Source of the DNA: Phaeodactylibacter sp. | Lineage (GTDB): Bacteria > Bacteroidota > Bacteroidia > Chitinophagales > Saprospiraceae | Assembly (NCBI RefSeq): GCF_022763345.1 | Contig: NZ_JALEGS010000077.1 | Span: 1 to 60,244 of the forward strand | DNA: 60,244 bases | Reading direction: 5' to 3' | Notes under the pieces: generated by a model | The model's input: only the letters and a program-made list of their open reading frames with translations | The model's database searches: none | What the model was told of the DNA's origin: nothing | Translations under genes and position numbers: made by a program | Part shown: positions 7,385 through 19,400 of the stretch, piece after piece | Numbering within the stretch: the stretch's first letter is position 1 | Layout of the letters: every line of letters starts with the position of its first letter

Positions 7385-10300
7385 CTAATCTGACTTTAAA
7401 AGACGATGAGACCATACTTGCCCGCTACTGCTCAGCCGGAGGAAATACAGTCCGTTGGAGGGCAACAACTGCTCATTGAGCAACCACTCCTGCCAACCGG
7501 CAGAGGATGGTGACTGCCATCCTTCCCATATCAGCCGCCCTTGCTGATCAAGGATGGACAAATGGGCAGGGTCCGCAGTAGAAGCGTAGTACCGGACTGT
7601 AGCTTGCTGTACGAAAGGATTGGGGAAAACTTCCAGTTCATAACCTGCTGATGCAACATCCCTGAACTGCAGGAATACAGGGCCTTTGACCAGCGATGGA
7701 GTATAGCACTCCGGCTGCATGCTTTGAGCATCCAGGAATACCACTTCCGACAAGCGTACCCGACGCTTAGCCCGCAGGGTCAAATAGAGCAAAGGTTTGT
7801 CGTTTTCCGGTGGAGTGTCGCCATTCCAGCTCATAGCTAAACGACCGGATACCTGATGAAAAAATGGTTCACCTAGCGCACCCGCATCCACGCTTTCCAA
7901 TGCTACGGCCTCTTGATCAAAAGTTAACAATGCCTGAAAACCCGCTAAGTCAGACCAGTCGCTATTCAGGGGCACCTGCACCGCAGCACCTGCCGGAAGG
8001 ACCACATCTTCGAAGCGAAGGTGGGCTGCCGGGCCATCATGGCTGCTGTTTCTTGTTTCTGTAACCGGTCCAGCGCTGGCAACCGCACTTAGATCAATAT
8101 CTCCTATTTTGATAGCGACGTAGTCTTCATCAAGTCGGGAAGTGACCAGGTCGTTATAGGTTACCGAGTAGGGTATCGGTTCCGCCCAGGGGTTGGTTGG
8201 ATCTTCAAACTGATGGCTTTTTGGAACGAACCGCCAGCTGGGTCCATTCGGTATTTCAACCAGGATGCTCAGGATAACCTGGCGCAGCAGGATCATATCG
8301 AGTGTACTGACGGAGCCTGAGTTATTTACATCGGCCGCAATCAGCTGGTAGGGAGAATCCAAGTGATCGATCCCCAGAATATGACGGCTGATTAAAACGA
8401 CATCGTAGGTGGTCAGCCCATTCTGGTCATCTCCATCGAGGAAAGGGGTAACGGTATAATCAAATTCCGGTTCTAACCCTTCGAGTGCGTAGGTCCCCAG
8501 ACTATCGGTAAGGACCGACTGGCTGATGAAACCGCTAAGGTCAGTAGATACGCCCGACACAGGAGATTCATCCTCCCGCTCGATGGCACCGGCAATGGTG
8601 GGCAAAGGCGCATTACAATCGGCTAGGTTATTGGTGACCAGCACGTAAGTCTCACAATTATCGTAATTGGGGCCGCCGGTACTTCCGTCTGGCTGTACCT
8701 GAAAGGGGTTGTCCGCACTATCCCAGGCATATACTTCAAGCAGGGCCACGCCGAGGTCTTCGCAGGTCAGGATGATGGAGGTCTTGTCGCGGGCGGGCTG
8801 TTCTCCTACCCTGTTGACACTGTATGTAACCGGACCACTACAGTCTATATAGGGCGAGACAATCAGATCTGTCGCAAATATAGTTGCCGCACCGCGGTCA
8901 AAATCTCCATCTCCATCCACATCCGTTTGGGGAGGGACAGGCATCAGCGGAGTCGACAAGCCATTAATGCAGGTAGGCACTGGTGCCAGGCAGTCTACTA
9001 TTCGGAACGGCATAGTGGCGGCAGCTTCATTGCCACATCCATCTTCCACCCGGATTTCAAATTCATGCGCTCCTATCGGCCAGTCCCCATTGAGCTTCCA
9101 CTTAGGATAAGTCCCAAAAATATCGGTAAAGACAGAATCCACTGTCCCATCAGAATATTCATCATAATAAACCTCAATGGTCAGGTCAGAAGGGGTGCAG
9201 TTATCGAGTACACTAAACAGGTACTCCGCAGAAGCACGGCAGGTTTCATTGTTTATGCTACAGACATCCAATGGCGGGACAAACAGGATTTCCGGTGCTT
9301 CGTCGTCAAATACCTTTACATGCTGCTGATACTGCCAGAATCCGTTCGATACGACTGTCCGCCAAAAACCTTCAGGGTTGGATTGCCCGTTGCACACAGT
9401 GCCTTTTGTGCCAGCAGCTGGTACGCTGTTGTTGTGGTGGTTGTCCCGGTCAACAAAAGCATGGTCCGAACGGCGAAGCACCCAAACATCTTCATCCCCA
9501 GGTATTTCATCGCAATCTTCATCGCGGCGGATCAGTACAGGCGGACTTTCGCCATCGTACTCGCACCAGTTAATCACTTTGTAAGTGCGGAAAAGCTTAT
9601 AACATTCGTCTCCGGAAGCCGCAAAAACTGTATCCGTTACACTCACAGCCAGCAGGTCGCAAGCCATCTCAAAGACTTCAATCGTATCTGGATTGGGAAT
9701 ACCGCAGTTGGACATGCCATCCCGGGGGAATTTTATTTCGTAATTGTGGTCGGGCTCAATAGTGATGAGCTGTTCGCAGGCTGTGTTCGACACGTTCCCG
9801 GCAACATCCACTGCCTGGAAGCGCCGGACAATAGTACCTACCCCACACTCATCAATCAAAGATTCTGGTTCCAGTTCTTCCCAGGTCGCCGAACAGTTAT
9901 CCGTTACAGAAGGCTGGCTAAACAGCGACTGAAGCCCTCCAAGGCTGTCTGGTTCGAAACCGTTAGGCAGGCTATCGCAGGATATAACCCGGTCATTGGG
10001 AGGGCTGCAATTAGGGCGGATTTTGTCTTCAACCAGCACTTCTGCCCAGCAGGTATTTTCATTGCCGGCCGTATCAACCACCAACAGTTCTATGAGTACA
10101 AGAGAATCAATATCGCAGCAGGTAAAATCTACATGAGGTGCCCAGTCAGAGTAGGTAGAATCTACTGTTGTACAGCCTGGTCCTTTAGTGATTAGCCTGC
10201 GAACTTCCATTTGCTCAATGGCGCAGTTGTCCCAGCTGCCCTCATCAACACTTGGCGCCAAAAGGCGGACAAACCCGTCATGTGTCAGTGAAACATTGAG

Positions 10301-12886
10301 CTGTTCATTGCAATCTGCAACCGGCTCGGTGCGGTCTTCCACACAGAAGGTGCAGTACTGTTCAATTTGATTATCGCAGGCATCCGTCACTACATAGCGG
10401 AAAGCATGGCAGCCAGTGGGTATTCCGGAGACGAAACGGTTTGGCGCATCATCAGGAATCGTGGCCAGCACCTCTTCGATCTCCAATGTGTCTACAGGCA
10501 AGCCGGAAGCATTATGCACAATGCTATCGCGGAAGGTTACCACCTGAGTGAACACCTCCCAACTGGAGCAGTTATCGGTTACTTCCGGCAAAGGCACTGC
10601 AAAAGCTCCAGTGCATTCAAAGGGTTGGGTTGGGAATACCAGTACGTCATCCAAGCCATCCCCGTCAGTGTCCTGAGCCGGGCAATTCAATAAAGGTGCG
10701 GTGAAATCTCCTACCTTAATGATTTGCCCGAAAGTAAAGGAGCCGGCCGGGTCGCACCAGTCAATAATATCCCAGGTCCTCAAAAACTGGAAAGAGGCTT
10801 CGCAGACAGGAATGGCCGGACCATCGCTATATGATGCCCCCAGATTGCAATACACCTGGTCCAGGTCACGGGCGCCCTGCACCGTTAACAAAAAAGGATA
10901 GCCGGTAAGGCTGGGGGAGGGATTGCCCATACCGTTTACCGGATAATTTAGGTTGCAATCAATAGGGAAGGTCTGAGGCGGTAGCGATATATCATCCACA
11001 CCGGGCCGGCGCAAGTCAATTTGCTGCGTACATGAATTGGAATTCCCGGAGTCATCCTCAACGGTGAAGGTCCGAAGGATGCTCAATGCGCCACAATCGC
11101 CTGACTGCTCCAGGTCATCCTCAAAAGTAAAGTTGACCGGCCCGCAGTTGTCCGAGATTTCAGGAGCGCCTGTCCAGTGCAGGCTATCGGTTTCCTGGAT
11201 GAAAAACAGGTCTTCACAGAATAGCGTTTGCGTAAATGGCAGCACCACCTCGGTTGCACCACTGAGCAAGCCATTGCCGTCCGGCAATATCGAGTAGGTA
11301 TAGTCGCCGGTAGCACCGGGCGTATCTGTTGTCGTAAACAAATAGTATAGCTGATTGGCTTCCAGCGGCAGCGACAGTCTTACATAGGGGTCGTTGCCTC
11401 CGTTGAATGGGTTCGGAGAAGCCGGGAAATCGTGCTGCGCCAGGATGCTGCTGCAAGGGCTCAGCGGGCTGAAGCCTCCCTGAAACAGGGCCATATGCCC
11501 GCCACCATCGGAGAATGTGGTGTTGAGAAAGAACGTAAAGATGCCCGGTTGATCTACTTCAAACACAATCACATCGTAGAAACGGTCCCCGCTAATCGGC
11601 AAATCTCCCGAAAGGCAGGAGTGGACGTTCACATTAATGGTTGGGCTTTGAGCAGTAATGGCACCATTCAGTTGCTGAGCGGTCTGCATAATCGTTGCCG
11701 CATCGGTATCGGGCGGACAGGTGATGGAGGGAGGCATCTGATCGCGGGCTACGACCATTCCCCAACAAGGAAAAGCGGCACTCAGGTCAAGCTCATCTAA
11801 AGTTACACTCCAATTCGTAACAAAGGTGCTGAAAGTAGGGTTAGGCTCTGCCACGCCCGGGGAAACTAAATTCAGAACTAGAAGCTGCCCCTGAGCGACC
11901 GGGCTTTCGAAGCTGCCCGCATCAGAATTGCTGTATAGGTTTTCAATGGCGACTGTACCATCGGCATTCAGTACCTGAATACTAAAGGTAGCGGAGTCTG
12001 CCAGTTCAATGGATGTTGCCCAGTCAAAATGAAGCACCCCTCCAAAATCAATTGGGAGAACGGCTGCCGACCAGCCACCTGGCACGTTTACAGACTGGAA
12101 AAGCGTATCTGCCGAAAAGTTGGCGGCTGCGCTGCCCCGATTGGACAATTCCCAGAAACTGGGGTCAGCAGATAGGGTAAACCCTGAAACGGCCTCTACT
12201 TGCTGTGGGTTGAGCTCTACCGGATAAGTACCTGTTCCATCCACTAACGGCCCGTTGCCCGGTACCTCATCTACGACTTGAATATCAAAGTATTCTGCCG
12301 GGACGCAGCCAATATCCCCTTCCAGAATCATATCAGGCGTGATTAAACGCTGACAAGCCTCATCGAGCGTAACGATGATGGTGTCATTGCAGCCATAGTT
12401 TGTGCCCGGAACTGGCTCCTGCCCTACTTCTACAGCAAAAATTTCCTCTCGGGCATTCCCGGTGGTATCAGACGCTGTGATGGTAATTTCGTAGCTGCCC
12501 GGCAGAGCCGTAAGCAAAAAGTGATTATCGTATGGATTGCTAAGGGAAAGGCTGGCGGTATCTCCAGATAAAAGGCTTATATCATATGCAGGATTAGGGT
12601 CACAATCATCCGCTACCGTAATAGAAAAGAAGAAGACCGCAGGTTGCCCGGCGTCGCAGCCCTCAATGGTAGCGTGCAAACCGGCAGCCGGGTAAACGAT
12701 GACTGGGGCGGTGGAATCTGATTCACAGGCCGACAGCGCGGCTTCGGGCCAGGATACCTCAACTGAAGTGGCTGATTCTGCCGTCTCTCCGTGAGTCGGG
12801 ACTGACCAAGCCGTTGTGCAGAGGAGCATAACGAGCCCCAATGCATAACAAAACACGCTAAAAACCGTGGTGCCGGACGTCTTCAT
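7385..12886 (-). CDS. Giant secreted HYR/dockerin-like/cohesin-like protein with T9SS sorting domain
   Basis: The 1833-aa protein has a signal peptide (about residues 1-30), HYR-like Ig repeats with many paired cysteines and D.AGN-type motifs, and a PPC-like insert (about 390-540). Near the C-terminus come a dockerin-like pair of EF-hand loops (about 1480-1535, including ADVNNSGSVSTLD), a cohesin-like beta domain (about 1620-1735), and a T9SS type A sorting domain (about 1745-1833, starting LEVFPNPF and ending LLKSD). It should be exported by the Sec then T9SS route and anchored or released at the surface. From residue about 166 on it is paralogous to the next upstream giant protein. No catalytic domain was recognised; an adhesive or matrix role is inferred. 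Its own promoter and terminator are visible. Confidence 0.88.
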   Translation of the reverse strand: MKTSGTTVFSVFCYALGLVMLLCTTAWSVPTHGETAESATSVEVSWPEAALSACESDSTAPVIVYPAAGLHATIEGCDAGQPAVFFFSITVADDCDPNPAYDISLLSGDTASLSLSNPYDNHFLLTALPGSYEITITASDTTGNAREEIFAVEVGQEPVPGTNYGCNDTIIVTLDEACQRLITPDMILEGDIGCVPAEYFDIQVVDEVPGNGPLVDGTGTYPVELNPQQVEAVSGFTLSADPSFWELSNRGSAAANFSADTLFQSVNVPGGWSAAVLPIDFGGVLHFDWATSIELADSATFSIQVLNADGTVAIENLYSNSDAGSFESPVAQGQLLVLNLVSPGVAEPNPTFSTFVTNWSVTLDELDLSAAFPCWGMVVARDQMPPSITCPPDTDAATIMQTAQQLNGAITAQSPTINVNVHSCLSGDLPISGDRFYDVIVFEVDQPGIFTFFLNTTFSDGGGHMALFQGGFSPLSPCSSILAQHDFPASPNPFNGGNDPYVRLSLPLEANQLYYLFTTTDTPGATGDYTYSILPDGNGLLSGATEVVLPFTQTLFCEDLFFIQETDSLHWTGAPEISDNCGPVNFTFEDDLEQSGDCGALSILRTFTVEDDSGNSNSCTQQIDLRRPGVDDISLPPQTFPIDCNLNYPVNGMGNPSPSLTGYPFLLTVQGARDLDQVYCNLGASYSDGPAIPVCEASFQFLRTWDIIDWCDPAGSFTFGQIIKVGDFTAPLLNCPAQDTDGDGLDDVLVFPTQPFECTGAFAVPLPEVTDNCSSWEVFTQVVTFRDSIVHNASGLPVDTLEIEEVLATIPDDAPNRFVSGIPTGCHAFRYVVTDACDNQIEQYCTFCVEDRTEPVADCNEQLNVSLTHDGFVRLLAPSVDEGSWDNCAIEQMEVRRLITKGPGCTTVDSTYSDWAPHVDFTCCDIDSLVLIELLVVDTAGNENTCWAEVLVEDKIRPNCSPPNDRVISCDSLPNGFEPDSLGGLQSLFSQPSVTDNCSATWEELEPESLIDECGVGTIVRRFQAVDVAGNVSNTACEQLITIEPDHNYEIKFPRDGMSNCGIPNPDTIEVFEMACDLLAVSVTDTVFAASGDECYKLFRTYKVINWCEYDGESPPVLIRRDEDCDEIPGDEDVWVLRRSDHAFVDRDNHHNNSVPAAGTKGTVCNGQSNPEGFWRTVVSNGFWQYQQHVKVFDDEAPEILFVPPLDVCSINNETCRASAEYLFSVLDNCTPSDLTIEVYYDEYSDGTVDSVFTDIFGTYPKWKLNGDWPIGAHEFEIRVEDGCGNEAAATMPFRIVDCLAPVPTCINGLSTPLMPVPPQTDVDGDGDFDRGAATIFATDLIVSPYIDCSGPVTYSVNRVGEQPARDKTSIILTCEDLGVALLEVYAWDSADNPFQVQPDGSTGGPNYDNCETYVLVTNNLADCNAPLPTIAGAIEREDESPVSGVSTDLSGFISQSVLTDSLGTYALEGLEPEFDYTVTPFLDGDDQNGLTTYDVVLISRHILGIDHLDSPYQLIAADVNNSGSVSTLDMILLRQVILSILVEIPNGPSWRFVPKSHQFEDPTNPWAEPIPYSVTYNDLVTSRLDEDYVAIKIGDIDLSAVASAGPVTETRNSSHDGPAAHLRFEDVVLPAGAAVQVPLNSDWSDLAGFQALLTFDQEAVALESVDAGALGEPFFHQVSGRLAMSWNGDTPPENDKPLLYLTLRAKRRVRLSEVVFLDAQSMQPECYTPSLVKGPVFLQFRDVASAGYELEVFPNPFVQQATVRYYASTADPAHLSILDQQGRLIWEGWQSPSSAGWQEWLLNEQLLPSNGLYFLRLSSSGQVWSHRLLKSD

Positions 12887-12919
12887 AATTTCACGAGATG
12901 CGAATCATCAGTTCGATTG

Positions 12920-12949
12920 TAAAGATATATGTCTTACAATCCCCTGCAA
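12920..12949 (-). promoter_or_regulatory. Possible promoter of the 1833-aa giant gene
   Basis: On the minus strand, TATCTTTA (12920-12927) matches 7 of the fixed and free positions of TAnnTTTG, and TTG (12947-12949) lies 19 bases upstream. The predicted leader is about 25-30 bases. Confidence 0.35.
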
Positions 12950-13365
12950 TACTGGTTTAATAATTTATAACATATATGACAAATTCCTTTCTATTTCCGG
13001 ATAAAGTGAAAGCCCTTTTTCGTGCTTACTACTCTTTAGACCGCTCTAACAGCTAAGAGGCTGCCTGTGCGGTCACCATTCTTTTAGTGTCTGAATTTGT
13101 CCAAGTGTGTGCTTACTGTCTGGGTACAAACAGTACCATAATTAAGGGGGGAGGAAGGTACTGTTTAACCGCCTAAATGTGTTTGAGGTCGTCTTTTACT
13201 GGTCAGGCAGATGTGACAAAGGGATCAATAACCTGATTTTGCACGCTTGCTATGGGGAAACAGGTATAATTCGACTTATTCCTGATATGACAAAAATGCT
13301 AAAATCATCTTAATTATTCAATAGATTGTTCTTTTATCTGAAATACTGTAACCCAAGGCTGAATT

Positions 13366-13408
13366 AAAAGAGGCCTGCCAAGACGCTGTTGAAACGCCCT
13401 GACAGGCC
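13366..13408 (-). terminator. Terminator after the 4187-aa giant gene
   Basis: A long stem with outer arms GGCCTG/CAGGCC and an inner stem of about 10 pairs including several G-U pairs is followed on the minus strand by TCTTTTAA. It begins 12 bases past the stop codon. Confidence 0.75.
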
Positions 13409-13419
13409 ATTAGCTTTGG

Positions 13420-16400
13420 TTAATCCTGAATAATCATCTTTCTGGTTGCTACCTGTCCATTTACTTGTAAACGGTAGTAGAACACTCCGGCAGCAGGCAG
13501 TTCATCCCGCTCCAATCGAATCTCATTGTAACCGGCTGCGTAATCCCCTTCGTAGGTCTTCAGCAGACGGCCATTAAGGTCGAATATATGCAGGGCGGCT
13601 TCACCCGCTTGAGGCAGGTCGAAACCAATGATGGTTCCTTGCCGGAATGGGTTAGGACGGTTTTGGTAGAGATGGAATGGAGCCCTGGAGCTTTCTCCTT
13701 GTGCAAAGTTCAGGCTCACGTCCAGCAATCGTCCGTCCCGGCTGTAGGCCTCTGCCAGCGTCACACTGGAATTGACCTCAAGCACTTCGCTAAGTGTGGT
13801 TGTTGCGCTGCCTACCACGTCGAAGACCAAAGTAAACAACACCGGACCACCGGCTGTACCACCATCTGCCATTAACTCCTCGTCATACCAGCTGGCGGTA
13901 ATCAAGCCCTGGTCTGCATCGTACAGGCCAAGACTATTTTCCTGAGCCAATCCGTACTCCACTTCTGCCAGTGCCAGCATATCGGTATCAAAGTTCATGG
14001 AGAACTGATAACCGTAAACGGGCTCATCCTGAGGCGCGCGCACCGGAACCCGGATTTGTGCCCCCTGCTTCAGCTGCTGCTCTCCGGTTTTCAACTGGAA
14101 TGCGCCACGGAAACTCCGCTCGTCGATTCCGGTAAAGAGGGTCGTAGTCGCGCTATTGTTTACATCCCCAACCTTGATGGCTACGAAGTCATTCGACATC
14201 ACATCATCATCCAGATTGTTTACGGAGATGCTTTCGGGGAACAGGGAGAACCAAGGGTTCGTCGGTACAGGGAATACAAACTCCCGGTCTACAAACCTCC
14301 AGCTCGTATTGCCGGCAAACTCCTGAATTTCACCCAGAATCAGCTTCTGAATCTGAATCATATCCAGGGTCGTAATAGAATTGGTCCTGTTGACATCCGC
14401 AGCAATCATCTTGTACGGGCTACCCAGCGCTGAGATGCCCAGCAAGTGCTGCTGAATGATGATCAAATCGAAGGTGGATACACCATTGCGGTGCTCATCA
14501 TCTCTGGACGGTGTTACCGTGTAGTCATACCCCATTGGAAGGTCAACGAATTCGTAGGTACCCGTTGAGTTTGTCATCATGGACGTACTCATCTGTCCAC
14601 TCAGCGAAACTTCCACTGCTTCTACAGCATCGTCATTCTCTCTGGAGATGAGGCCTGCCATCATTGGGTCTGGTTGTGTGGTCGTACAGAAGCCTTCCGG
14701 ATCCGTGATCAGCACATAAGTTTCGCAGAAGTCCCAGTTCGGGCCGCCAACGGTACCATCCGGCTGCACGGCATTCGGATTGAATGCACTGTCGTAAAAG
14801 TAGACCTCAATAGGCACGTTACCAACATCATCACAAGTGAAGTAGATCGAGGTTTGGTTGAAGTTTGGTGTCTCCCCCACCAGGTTCACGGAAAAGGCAA
14901 TGGTATCATCACTACAGTCCGATTCATTGATATGGAAGTCGTTTGCCCAAATTCCCGCACCATAGGCATCAATCTCGCCATCACCGTCAATATCCGTGTT
15001 CGGTGGCAGTTCCTGCAAGCTGAAGGTGATGCCATTCAGACAGGTTAGTGTTGGTGGTGCACAGTCGATCACTTCAAATGGCAGTATTGCAAAGTCTGTA
15101 TTGCCGCCACAGCCATCGGAGACTGTTACGCGGAATTCGTGAGAACCGATTGGGTACTCCCCACCGATCACATAGTTTGGATAGGAGCCGGTGAGTTGGT
15201 TGGTCACGTTGAAGTCAATTGTACCATTGGCTCCTGCATCCAACTCAACCGTAATATCGAGATTGTCCGGATCACAGTTTTCTACAATTGTGAATGGGAA
15301 CTGTACTGTTGCGTTACAGGTCGCCTGATTGATACTACAGAATTCCTGAGGGCCGGCAAAGCTGATCTCCGGCGCTTCTTCATCTTTCACCTCAATAATC
15401 TGAGTGTACTGCCAATACCCAACGGAAGCAACCGTACGCCAGTAACCCGCAGGGTTGGTCTGCCCATCGCAGGAGGTCCCTTTCACGCCAAAGGCAGGAT
15501 TGCTGTTGTTTGGATTGTTATCGCGGTCAATGTACGTTGTGCCGGGGGTACGAACCACCCAGACATCTTCATCTCCAGGCGTGGCATCGCAATCTTCATT
15601 GCGGCCGACCACGAATGGTCCGGAAATGCCGTCCCACTCGCACATATTCTGTACCCGGTAGCGGCGGAAGATCTTGTAGCATGAAGCGTCATTCCCCCCC
15701 GCATTCGGGTAGAAGTATTCATCAAAGACACTTACCGAGAGCATATCACAGCCCTGCCCGTTGACAAGGATCGTGTCTGGTGAAGGTACGCCACAGTTGG
15801 AGATCTCGTCTTTCGGGAACTTGATCGTGTAGTTGTATTCCTCCGTGACCGTGATGACCTGCTGGCAAGTGTTGGTAGACTGATTGCCGGCATTATCAAA
15901 TGCTGTGAACGTACGCGTAATGGTTCCAAAGCCACAGGCATCGAGCGTGGATTCCGGCGTGAATTCATCCACTGTAGCAACTCCGCAATCATCCATTGCG
16001 GTAGCGACACCAAACAAGGCCTCTAATGCCTGAGGGCTTTCCGGTTCGAAACCGGCAGGGATGTCAGCGCAGCTAATAGTGGTATTGGCAGGCGCCACAC
16101 AGAATGGATTGATCTTATCCTCTATCATTACTTCCAGCCAGCAAATATTCTGGTTGCCGTAGATATCCGTCACGCGCAGCTCAATGGTTACCATGCTGCC
16201 GGCATCGCAGCAGGAGAAATCGACAAAATTACCCCAGTCGGAATAATAGTCCGTAACATCGCTGCAATCATTAGGGTCAAGCTCGTACAAGCGCCGTACT
16301 TCAAGAGTAGCAATTTCGCAGTTGTCGCTGCTGCCCTCATCGATATCCGTAGCAAATACCCGTGCTGCACCATTACCGCCCAGTGAGATATTCAGGTCAT

Positions 16401-19400
16401 CGTCACAAACCGCTGAAGGTGCAATATTGTCTTCGATGCAGAACGGTGCGTCAATGATGGTAAAGTTGTTACAGTCGTCTGTCACTTTATAGCGGAAGGT
16501 GTGGCAACCAATAGGAATACCCGAGATAAACCGGTTGTCATCGGGCCCAATAGAGGCAAATACCGTTTGTACCGTATCGTAACCGATGAGCTGACCGTAC
16601 TGATTGTAATTGGGTACAATTTCCTCCACGAGGATATCTGTATCAATTTCGAAGCTGGAGCAGTTATCCACCACATCAGGCTCCGGCACAACAATCGCTG
16701 CTGTACAGTCAAAGGTACCTGTAGAGTACACCAATGGGTCAAGCTCACCATCGCCATCGCTGTCTACGTTCGGCGGAGTAACCGCTGGCCCTTCCTCGTC
16801 ACCTATTTTAATCAGTTGAGTGAAGGTCATAACGTTGTCGCCACCACCCGGGCACCAGTCAATAATTGTCCACTCCCGCACGAATTTGATCGTACCGTCG
16901 CAAACCTGAATTGGCGGGCCATCCTCAAAGGTAGCGCCCAGGTCACAGAGCGCACCGTCAAAGAAGTAGTCATTGTAATAGCCATCAATCATTGGGGAAC
17001 CTGTCACGTCTGCTGTTGGATTACCCGTGACGGGGTCCGCAGCAAATGGCTGATCACAGGAGACCACCGGTGCGGGGTCTGGCTGCATGACATCACTGAA
17101 TGACAGGTTACGGAAATTGATTTCCTGCACGCAAGTGGTGGAGTTGCCTGCCGGGTCAGTCACCGTAAAGGTACGGTTGATGCGCTGCCCTTCGCAACTT
17201 GGCAGCCCCATTACCATTTCATCGGTAAAGGTAATGGTGTTGTATTCCACACAGTTGTCCAGGACAATCGGCTGCCCAAGGTCGGCCAGACTGGATTCGG
17301 CATCCATCACGAAGTCAAAATCATTGCAAACCAGGTCTACTTCCTGTGTAGGGCAGACAATCGTTGGTGCGGTCACATCTGTCACCCAAATATTGCCCCA
17401 GCACAACAGGCCACAGTAGGGATCAATAACTTCAGCAATCAGCAGTTGGCCAACTTCATCTCCGGTTATTGTATTGCCAATGGATACACCGCTCTCATTG
17501 ATCAAATTTACCTGCAGAGAGCCCATGCAATCCGGCGTACCCTCCAGGACCATATCTGGTGTGACCAATATTTCACAGCTGGTGCCAAAGGTTACGTTCA
17601 CCTGATCATTGCAACCATAAGAAGTAATATCTGTAAGCTCAATAGTTACTGTCGCAGATGCTTCCGGGCACATGCCCATGCCTCCAACAGTGTAGACAAA
17701 GTCATAGCTGCCTTCCGGCACCCCGGCAAAGTCCACGTTGGTTGGATCGAGCAGGTTTACACCTGCGCCGTCTATATCCTGCCAGAAGCCACCTGGGCTT
17801 GGTGTGCCCGACAGTGCTCCAAACAGGTCGTAGATGATCTCGTCCGGTGTACAAGACAAACACAGCTGCTGCATCGTACCGATACCCGCTGATAGGTCAT
17901 TGCAGTTGTTTAACGTAATCATTGCAGGGTCGTGGTCATCCTCATCGGTTGCGGCTATGCCACTGCCCGGCGCACCGGTCCCGTTTCCATTGATGGCATT
18001 ATCGGCAGCGGTATTGGGCGCACCACCTGCATCGTTTGACGGGTTATTGTCGTAGAAGGAATCCGCATCCGTCGGCGGTGTATTCGTGGAATCATTATCA
18101 TCATCAGCCGCGCTGATCTCAGCGTAGTTAGTGATAGCGGCTCCCATGTAGTCATTATCTATCTCAAAGTCGATGGTTACCGTTTCCGTACCGCCGAGCG
18201 CGGCAATCGGACCAGGTATGGTGTAAGTGGCCTGATTACCATTCTGTGCCCAATCTGCGTCCGTAAGGTTCAACCCGGTTGGGATGTAATCTGTGATCTC
18301 GATGTTGTAGGCCGGGAAATCTCCCTGATTGGTAATGGTGATGCTGTAAGTAATCGCATCGCCCAGGCTAAACGGCCCTACCGAACTGACTACTTTGGTC
18401 AGCGCCAGGTCAAAGGCAGCCTCCGGGGTCTGATCAACCACCAGCGAAGCGCCATCATAGTCATCCTCATTGGCTCCGGCAGCACCGTTATTCGGTGTGG
18501 AATCTCCGTCGCCCAGTCCAATTGGGTTGACCGCGCTCAGGATTTCTGCAAAGTTTTCGATGCTTGTCCCATCAAATTCCGGATCAATTACAAAGTCGAT
18601 AGAAACCATGGTAGATTGACCCGCAGAAAGGCTAAAAATAGGCGTATTTAACGTCGCAATGCCATTGTCTTCAGACCAGTCCGGATCAATCAACGTCAAC
18701 CCATTTGGAATAAAGTCCTGAACCTCTACAAACTGAGCAGCAATACTGCCCTGATTGCTGATGTTGATGTTGAAGGTCACGTTATCGCCCGGCTCGAATG
18801 GCCCGACAGTAGCCACCGTCTTAATCAGTGCCAAGTCAAAGTTTTGCTGTGTGACGGTCAGTGTGGCACTGTCAATATCATCTTCACCTGAACCGGCAAA
18901 GCCGTTATTTGGCGTAGAATCAATATCCTGAATGCCCTGAGCGTTGGTCGCTGAGTGAATTTCAGCGTAGTTCACAATACTCGCCCCCTGAAAGTTCTGG
19001 TTCACTACGAAATCCACAGTTACCGAAGCAGAGTTGCCTGGTACCAGTGAGGCAATGGGTGTATTCAGCACCACGGTTCCCCCTTGCTGAGACCAATCCA
19101 TATCTGCCGAAATCAGACCGGCAGGCACGTAGTCTTTAATGACAATATTCTGAGCCGTAATATCGCCCTCATTCGTCACCGTAATAACGAACCTCACAAG
19201 GTTGCCAGGCTGATAAGGGCCAGGCGTGGCATTTACATCAATTGCCTTTTCGAGGGATAGGTCAAATACAGGGTCATCTTCCTGAGAGACATTGATGAAA
19301 GCCCCATCGAAGTCATCTTCATCACTGCCGGAGCTACCGTTGCCCGGTGTGGAGTCGACATCTGTAAAGCCTCCGGTATTGCTTGCCGAACCTATTTCTG

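Larger units (their letters stand above)
12887..13419. other. Intergenic region between the two giant genes
   Basis: These 533 bases hold a predicted promoter for the downstream gene (12920-12949) and the terminator of the upstream giant gene (13366-13408). The middle (12960-13330) is AT-rich with no supported gene. The two giants therefore look like separate transcription units. Confidence 0.6.

Noticed and set aside
8927..10195. 422-codon plus-strand frame opposite the 1833-aa giant gene
   Set aside because: The minus-strand frame encodes clear HYR repeats; this frame has no domains and is explained by codon bias.
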